From CAZPGL01 sp964586175 (GTDB lineage: Bacteria; Actinomycetota; Acidimicrobiia; Acidimicrobiales; MedAcidi-G1): DNA of 28,542 bases. The translations under genes and the position numbers were made by a program. The stretch is from the NCBI GenBank assembly GCA_964586175.1, contig CAZPGL010000027.1, positions 1 through 28,542 on the forward strand, given 5' to 3'. Position 1 is the stretch's first letter; each line of letters starts with the position of its first letter. Below the pieces are notes generated by a model that saw only the letters and a program-made list of their open reading frames with translations, had not been told where the DNA came from and searched no databases. Shown here piece by piece: positions 24,208 to 28,542 of the stretch.

Positions 24208-24315
24208 TGGCCGGGGGCGGGGGTCGACATCGGTGAAGCATGTCGGACGAACCGGGGCGGCGCAATGCTCGGCGGTCGTTGTCCCGACTGTGCCGGCACT
24301 GCGAGACTCGCCGGC
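24208..24315. promoter_or_regulatory. Divergent promoter region between MttB-like and CaiB-like genes
   Basis: These 108 bases separate the divergent MttB cluster and the CoA-transferase gene. GAGACT (24303-24308) lies 7 nt before the CaiB ATG in the leaderless arrangement seen elsewhere in the window. TGCCGGCA and CGCCGGCA boxes flank it. No strong operator is evident. A small frame beginning at 24240 is not supported. Confidence 0.35.
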
Positions 24316-25512
24316 ATGGCCGAACCATCTACTTCGAGCGACCGCGGCGACCGGGCCGACCGGGGTGCGCTGGGTCATCTGCGGATCGCCGACTTCAGCC
24401 GGGTGATGGCCGGACCGCTGGCCACCATGGTCCTGGGTGACCTGGGTGCCGACGTCGTCAAGATCGAACAGCCGGGGGTGGGCGACGACACCCGTACCTG
24501 GGGCCCGCCGTGGTGGTCCGACGGCGAGGAGCAGGTCGGGATCTACTACATGGGCCTGAACCGCAACAAGCGCAGCATCGCCCTCGACCTGCGCGACGAG
24601 GCCGACCTCGACGTGGCCCGCCGCATCTGCCTCGGGGCCGACGTCGTGGTCGACAACTTCCGGGCCGGCACCATGGCCCGCTTCGGTCTCGACCGCGGGT
24701 CGCTGGCCGTCGACCGGCCCGACCTCATCACCTGCTCGGTGACCGGGTTCGGCAGCACTGGGAAGGGTGCCGGGTTGGCCGGCTATGACTTCCTGGCCCA
24801 GGCCATGAGCGGCATCATGCACATCACCGGCGACGTCGACGGTGAGCCGGCCAAGGTGGGTTCGGCCATGGTCGACAAGCTGACCGGGCTGTACGCGGCG
24901 ATCGGCATCCTGGCCGCGGTCGAGGAGCGCCACCTGACCGGTGAGGGCCAGCACATCGAGCTCTCGTTGATGCAGTCGGCCCTCAACGGGCTACTCAACG
25001 TGGGGGCGGCCCACGTGGTGGCCGACACCGATCCGGGCCGCCACGGCAACCGGCATCCGTCGATCGTGCCCTACGAGCCCTACCGGGCTGCCGACGGGGT
25101 GGTGGCGGTGGCCGCGGCCAGTCCGGTGCTCTGGGAGCGCTTCTGCGCCGTGCTCGACCGGGCTGACTGGCTGACCGACCCACGGTTCGCCACCAATGGT
25201 GCCCGGGTGGCCCACGTGGACGACTTGGCCGCCGAGGTCGAGGCCGTCCTGGCCACCGACACCGTGGTGGTGTGGGTCGAACGACTCCAGGAGGCCGGCA
25301 TCCCCGCCGGGCCCATCAACGACGTCCGGGCCGCCTTCGCGGCGGCCGCCGACTTGGGTCTCGAGCCGATCGATGTGCTGGGTTCGGGCGACGCGGCGTT
25401 CCGGTCGGTGCGATCGGCGATCGGGATGTCGGCGACGCCGCCCACCGTGCGTCGCCCACCGCCGCGCAACGACGAGCACGGCGACGAGATCCGGGCGGAA
25501 CTGGACACCTGA
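24316..25512 (+). CDS. CaiB/BaiF CoA-transferase family protein
   Basis: 398 aa, typical length for this family of CoA-transferases. The N-terminal LRIADFSRVMAGPLATMVLG and LGADVVKIEQPGVGDDTR are family hallmarks. NRNKRSIALDLR follows. The catalytic Asp is D158 in AGYDFLAQAMSGIM. It moves CoA between carboxylic acids, as in carnitine, oxalate or mesaconate metabolism. It is divergent from the MttB cluster, so it may activate an acid made there, for example a carnitine- or betaine-like compound. The ATG has no ribosome site but a possible leaderless -10 (GAGACT) 7 nt upstream. Confidence 0.94.
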   Translation: MAEPSTSSDRGDRADRGALGHLRIADFSRVMAGPLATMVLGDLGADVVKIEQPGVGDDTRTWGPPWWSDGEEQVGIYYMGLNRNKRSIALDLRDEADLDVARRICLGADVVVDNFRAGTMARFGLDRGSLAVDRPDLITCSVTGFGSTGKGAGLAGYDFLAQAMSGIMHITGDVDGEPAKVGSAMVDKLTGLYAAIGILAAVEERHLTGEGQHIELSLMQSALNGLLNVGAAHVVADTDPGRHGNRHPSIVPYEPYRAADGVVAVAAASPVLWERFCAVLDRADWLTDPRFATNGARVAHVDDLAAEVEAVLATDTVVVWVERLQEAGIPAGPINDVRAAFAAAADLGLEPIDVLGSGDAAFRSVRSAIGMSATPPTVRRPPPRNDEHGDEIRAELDT

Positions 25513-25529
25513 CCGATCTCCGGCGGGGG

Positions 25530-25551
25530 CCGGCCCAGGCCGCCTGGCCGG
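25530..25551. terminator. Hairpin between convergent genes
   Basis: CCGG, a one-base C bulge and CCAGG (25530-25539) pair with CCTGGCCGG (25543-25551) around loop CCG. It sits in the 40-bp gap between the CaiB stop and the lipoprotein stop, with no T-run, and probably serves both directions. Confidence 0.5.
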
Positions 25552-25552
25552 G

Positions 25553-27253
25553 TCAGGCGTCGGGCAGGAAGCGGCCGACAGGGCCGTCGGGGTCGATCAC
25601 GTCGGCCAGCTGGTCCCAGGGCACGAGTGCCGACAGGCCGCCCAGATAGCCGGGGGCGACGGCGTATTCGTCGAAGTTGACCTGCACGCCACCGAGGGCG
25701 AGGGCGAAGTCCTCGAAGACCAGCGGGGACGGCCAGCGCAGCCAGCTCTCGAGGTCGCTGATGCCGTCGACCGAGGCGTCGAGGATGGCGTGGCTGGCTT
25801 CGCCGAGCACGGTCACCCAGTCGGAGTCGGCGAGGAACAGGTCGTCGATGACGATGAGGTGTCCGTCGGCGGTGTCGAAGGTGAACGATCGGGCGGCTTC
25901 GTTGCCGTTGGCCGCGCCGGCGTAGTACGACCAGTCGTGCACGACCATGCTGACCAGGTCGGGTTGGTCGAGGGTGATGTCGACCCCCCACCGGGAGTAC
26001 GAGGCCGAGCCGGCAGGGGTGTCGTAGTCCAGGTTGTACTGCGTGGTCTCGATGGCCCACAGCAGGTACCGGTCGATCTCGGCGTCGATGTGGGCCTGAA
26101 GGGTGGCGTTGATGGTGTCGTCGGTCGGTGTGCCGCTGATACGCGGCCATTGGGCGCTGAACTCGATTCCCGCGTAGTCGTTGGGGTGGTCGCAGGCGAG
26201 CGTGGCCACGGTGAAGCTGTGGGTCCAGCCGGCCCGGTGCTCGAGGGGTTCGATGATCGGATCAGCACCCCGGCAGGCAGCGATCTCGGCGGTGAAGTCG
26301 TCGAGGTCGGGGGGGTCGACGACGACGTGGGCGCCGACCGGGCCGTCGGGGTCGACCAGGCTGCCCAGATCAGCCCATGGCAGGGTGACGGTGGGGTCGT
26401 CGTCGAGCCCGTAGAAGCGGCCGTTGAACGTGAAGGCCAGGCCGTCGGCCCTCGGCACGAACAGCCCGAAGTCGTCGAGGGTGAGGGGCCGGTCGCCGGG
26501 TTCGGCATTGGGGTACTGGTCCACGAGAGCCGGGCCGACCATGGCGATCACCGGGTCGAGCCAGCCGTGGAGGAACAGATCGTCGACATGGATGTCGTGC
26601 CCGTCGGCGGCGTCGAAGGTCCGTTGCCCCGTCCAGTACTCGAGGCTCGGCCGACCCGAGTAGTAGCCGCCGACCGTGGTCCGCAGCCCGATCAGGTCGG
26701 GAGTGTCGAACACCACGGACATGGAGAAGCTGAGCTCAGGCGTGTGGGCCGTCCCCGGGCCGCCGGCTGCATGGTCGGTGGCCACGGCGACGGCGTCAGC
26801 GTGGAATATCGAGGTGATCGATACCGCCGCCGACTCGACGGCGTCGTTGATGACCGTGTCGGCCGAGGTGCCGAACACCCGCAGCCAGGCCGTGTCGGTG
26901 CGCAGCGCGTGGTTCGGGTCGTCGTGGTCGATCACGCAGGAGGTCGACACCTCGATGAACTGGTGGGCCCAGGATTCCTGCAGGTCGATCGGGGACGTCT
27001 CGACGGGCCGCTCGGCACAGGCGGCCACCGCGGTCACGAAGTCGCCGAGCGGATCCATGGGCAGCGTCGTTGTGGTCGTGGTGGTCGTGGTCGTCGTGGA
27101 GGTGGTGGGGGTGGCGGAGGGGTCGGCGCTCGAGGTGGCCGCAGCGGCGGTGGTGCTGGAGGGGGTGGCGTCGGGTCCGTCGCTGCCGCACCCGCTGAGC
27201 AGCACAGTGCCGATGATCACCGTTGCCACGTGGATGCCTCGGATCGCCCGCAC
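25553..27253 (-). CDS. Secreted lipoprotein with duplicated DUF3298/RsiV-like domain
   Basis: 566 aa from GTG 27253. A type II signal peptide ends in the lipobox LLSGC with C22 as the lipidated residue. A low-complexity Ser/Ala/Thr linker follows, with a nearly pure Thr run at 50-63, then two similar domains (about 70-305 and 310-566). Matching pieces are FDAADGHDIHVDDLFL with FDTADGHLIVIDDLFL, and VDPDGPVG with IDPDGPVG, so the gene arose by internal duplication. The pattern recalls DUF3298 (RsiV-like) extracellular domains, some of which bind lysozyme or peptidoglycan; the assignment is tentative. It would sit on the outer face of the membrane, held away by the Thr linker. The gene is monocistronic by layout. 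Confidence 0.85.
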   Translation of the reverse strand: MRAIRGIHVATVIIGTVLLSGCGSDGPDATPSSTTAAAATSSADPSATPTTSTTTTTTTTTTTLPMDPLGDFVTAVAACAERPVETSPIDLQESWAHQFIEVSTSCVIDHDDPNHALRTDTAWLRVFGTSADTVINDAVESAAVSITSIFHADAVAVATDHAAGGPGTAHTPELSFSMSVVFDTPDLIGLRTTVGGYYSGRPSLEYWTGQRTFDAADGHDIHVDDLFLHGWLDPVIAMVGPALVDQYPNAEPGDRPLTLDDFGLFVPRADGLAFTFNGRFYGLDDDPTVTLPWADLGSLVDPDGPVGAHVVVDPPDLDDFTAEIAACRGADPIIEPLEHRAGWTHSFTVATLACDHPNDYAGIEFSAQWPRISGTPTDDTINATLQAHIDAEIDRYLLWAIETTQYNLDYDTPAGSASYSRWGVDITLDQPDLVSMVVHDWSYYAGAANGNEAARSFTFDTADGHLIVIDDLFLADSDWVTVLGEASHAILDASVDGISDLESWLRWPSPLVFEDFALALGGVQVNFDEYAVAPGYLGGLSALVPWDQLADVIDPDGPVGRFLPDA

Positions 27254-27307
27254 GGCACAAGTTTCGCATGGGCCTCGGCGGCTTGCACCGCGAGTGCGGC
27301 GGTGGCC

Positions 27308-27341
27308 GGTGACGATTGGGTGACGATCCGCGGGTGACGGT
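27308..27341. repeat. Three direct repeats upstream of the lipoprotein gene
   Basis: GGTGACGAT at 27308-27316 and 27319-27327 and GGTGACGGT at 27333-27341 lie 55-88 bp upstream of the lipoprotein start, in the 120-bp gap before the alkylsulfatase stop. The spacing is 11 and 14 bp. They may bind a regulator. The rest of the gap shows nothing else; a GAAACT 6 nt before the GTG may be a -10 element. Confidence 0.35.
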
Positions 27342-27373
27342 CCGGGTGGGCCGAGCCGGGTCGCAGGGTCGGC

Positions 27374-28542
27374 TCAGGGCTCGATGATGTCGAAGAACAG
27401 GCGGAAGTCGGTGAGGGTGTCCCACAGGGCGAGCACCCGGTCGGCGTCGCCGTCGATGGTGGCCTCGCCGGCCTCGACCAGCTCGGCCAGGCCGACACCG
27501 GTCGACACGATGCGCTCCAGTTCGGCCCGACCGCAGTTGACGGTGGCGTCGGGGCGTTCGTGGGTGCGACAGGGGGTCGAATGCAGCGTGCCGTTGGACA
27601 GGGTGACCCGCACCCGGTCGGCCCCGGGCTCGTCGGCCACCCGGTCGGCCAGGTCGGGCAGGACCCAGTCGACGGCCAGCGGGCCGATGGCCGCTGCCGG
27701 CTGCCCGTCGATCTTGACGGCCAGGAAGTCGAACAACTGTTGGAGCGACATGCCCCGGGCCACCTCGGGTCGGGGGCGCTGGACGGCCGGCACGTCGATG
27801 CCGCCGTTGCGCAACTCCTGGGCTCCGGTGAGGTACACGTCCCGCCAGGGTCCTGACTCGGCCCGGTAGCCGAGCTGCTCGAAGGCGTCGGCCTGCAGGA
27901 GGCGGGCCTCCTCGTTGGCCGGGTCGGCGAACACGGCGTGGCGCATGACCTGGGCCACCCACCGGTGGTCGCCGGCGTCGTAGGACGCCCGGGCCTTGGC
28001 GAGCAGGGCGTCCATGCCGCCCATGAATTCGACGTAGCGTGCCGCTGCCTCGGTGGGCTCGTAGGGGTGGAGGCTCGAAGGGTGCCCGTCGTACCAGCCG
28101 AGATAGCGCTGGTAGACGGCCCGGACGTTGTGGCTGACCGTGCCGTAGTAGCCGTGGCACAGGTAGTCGGCCCACAGGCCAGGCGGCAGCTCGACCCGGG
28201 CGGCGATCTCGTCGGGGGTGTGGCCCAGGTTGGCGAGGCGCATGGCCTGGTCGTGGAGCCAGCGGTACAGGTCGCGCTGGCGGGTGAGGTAACCGTCGAC
28301 GGCTTCGGCCCCCCAGTGGGGCCAGCCGTGGCTGGCGAACACCACGTCGGACACGTCGCCCCACCGGTCTCTGGCCTCGTCGATGTAGCGGCTCCACATG
28401 AGGGCGTCGCGCACGAGCGCCCCCCGCAGGGTGAGCACGTTGTGCATGGTGCCGGTGCAGTTCTCGGCCATACACAGGGCCCGATGGTCGGGGAAGTAGA
28501 AGTGCATCTCGGCCGGGGCCTCGGACTCGGGGGTGAGCTGGA
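27374..28542 (-). CDS. Alkylsulfatase, BDS1/SdsA1 type (5' end outside window)
   Basis: The last 389 residues of a metallo-beta-lactamase-fold alkyl sulfatase, entering at the right edge as QLTPESEAPAEMHFYFPDHR. Visible signatures are CMAENCTGTMHNVLTLRGA, with the metal-binding Glu, and VVFASHGWPHWG, with the zinc-binding His of the SHxWP motif. The all-helical dimerisation region follows (about 28300-27800), then a C-terminal SCP2-like domain ending FRLFFDIIEP. The HxHxDH motif is outside the window. The enzyme hydrolyses primary or secondary alkyl sulfates such as dodecyl sulfate to alcohol and sulfate. It is unrelated in fold to the formylglycine sulfatase at 4175-5647. Confidence 0.94.
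   Translation of the reverse strand, partial: QLTPESEAPAEMHFYFPDHRALCMAENCTGTMHNVLTLRGALVRDALMWSRYIDEARDRWGDVSDVVFASHGWPHWGAEAVDGYLTRQRDLYRWLHDQAMRLANLGHTPDEIAARVELPPGLWADYLCHGYYGTVSHNVRAVYQRYLGWYDGHPSSLHPYEPTEAAARYVEFMGGMDALLAKARASYDAGDHRWVAQVMRHAVFADPANEEARLLQADAFEQLGYRAESGPWRDVYLTGAQELRNGGIDVPAVQRPRPEVARGMSLQQLFDFLAVKIDGQPAAAIGPLAVDWVLPDLADRVADEPGADRVRVTLSNGTLHSTPCRTHERPDATVNCGRAELERIVSTGVGLAELVEAGEATIDGDADRVLALWDTLTDFRLFFDIIEP

Noticed and set aside
24240..24440. Small + strand frame before the CaiB gene
   Set aside because: It overlaps the strongly supported CaiB start in another frame and is Arg/Gly-rich with no motif.
1..28542. CRISPR arrays, tRNA or rRNA genes, insertion sequences, prophage genes
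   Set aside because: None seen by eye: no regularly spaced direct repeats of CRISPR size, no transposase or integrase motifs, no recognisable tRNA arms.

Overview
The window is GC-rich, densely coding DNA with many 4-nt gene overlaps, GTG starts, Shine-Dalgarno-less starts next to -10-like hexamers, and catabolic enzyme families (SDRs, CaiB/BaiF, MaoC, MttB, C45, BDS1 alkylsulfatase). This suits a free-living heterotrophic actinobacterium. Acidimicrobiia (Ilumatobacter-like lineages) is my best guess, but no marker gene confirms it. I see no tRNA, rRNA, CRISPR, insertion sequence or phage gene, and no gene-free stretch longer than 300 bases.

Layout. (1) 1-67: tail of an unidentified + strand gene. 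(2) 96-2520, minus: an operon of a conserved protein of unknown function, a UGSC-family protein whose frame is interrupted by one in-frame TGA exactly at the family's selenocysteine position, and an SDR. A perfect palindrome and a divergent TetR gene (2566-3129) flank it. A 7-bp perfect hairpin starts 11 nt after the TGA, as expected of a bacterial SECIS. This is the most notable find. (3) 3144-7349, minus: MaoC-type hydratase, class I amidotransferase (PuuD-like), formylglycine sulfatase and phosphofructokinase, mostly translationally coupled. (4) 7422-11898, plus: small two-helix membrane protein, ThDP enzyme, beta-propeller glycosidase-like protein, class IV aminotransferase and sulfotransferase-like protein, most joined by 4-nt overlaps, followed by an FAD-linked D-2-hydroxyacid dehydrogenase (11954-13387). 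(5) 13338-17072: psuG (its 3' end overlaps the FAD gene tail to tail), then a C45 acyltransferase/peptidase, a GNAT and a HAD-IIA phosphatase on the plus strand. A repeat-rich AT island separates psuG from the C45 gene. (6) 17107-24207, minus: an MttB-superfamily methyltransferase, DapA-like aldolase/lyase, PuuC-like aldehyde dehydrogenase, PuuB-like FAD amine oxidoreductase and two SDRs, with a divergent CaiB/BaiF CoA-transferase (24316-25512). This looks like a catabolic cluster for a methylated or N-alkylated amine or betaine. (7) 25553-28542, minus: a lipoprotein with a duplicated domain and the 3' part of a BDS1-type alkylsulfatase.

The common theme is catabolism of small organic nitrogen and sulfur compounds. 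The selenoprotein call implies that the genome also encodes SelA, SelB, SelD and tRNA-Sec, none of which is in this window. All assignments rest on reading motifs by eye, without database searches.
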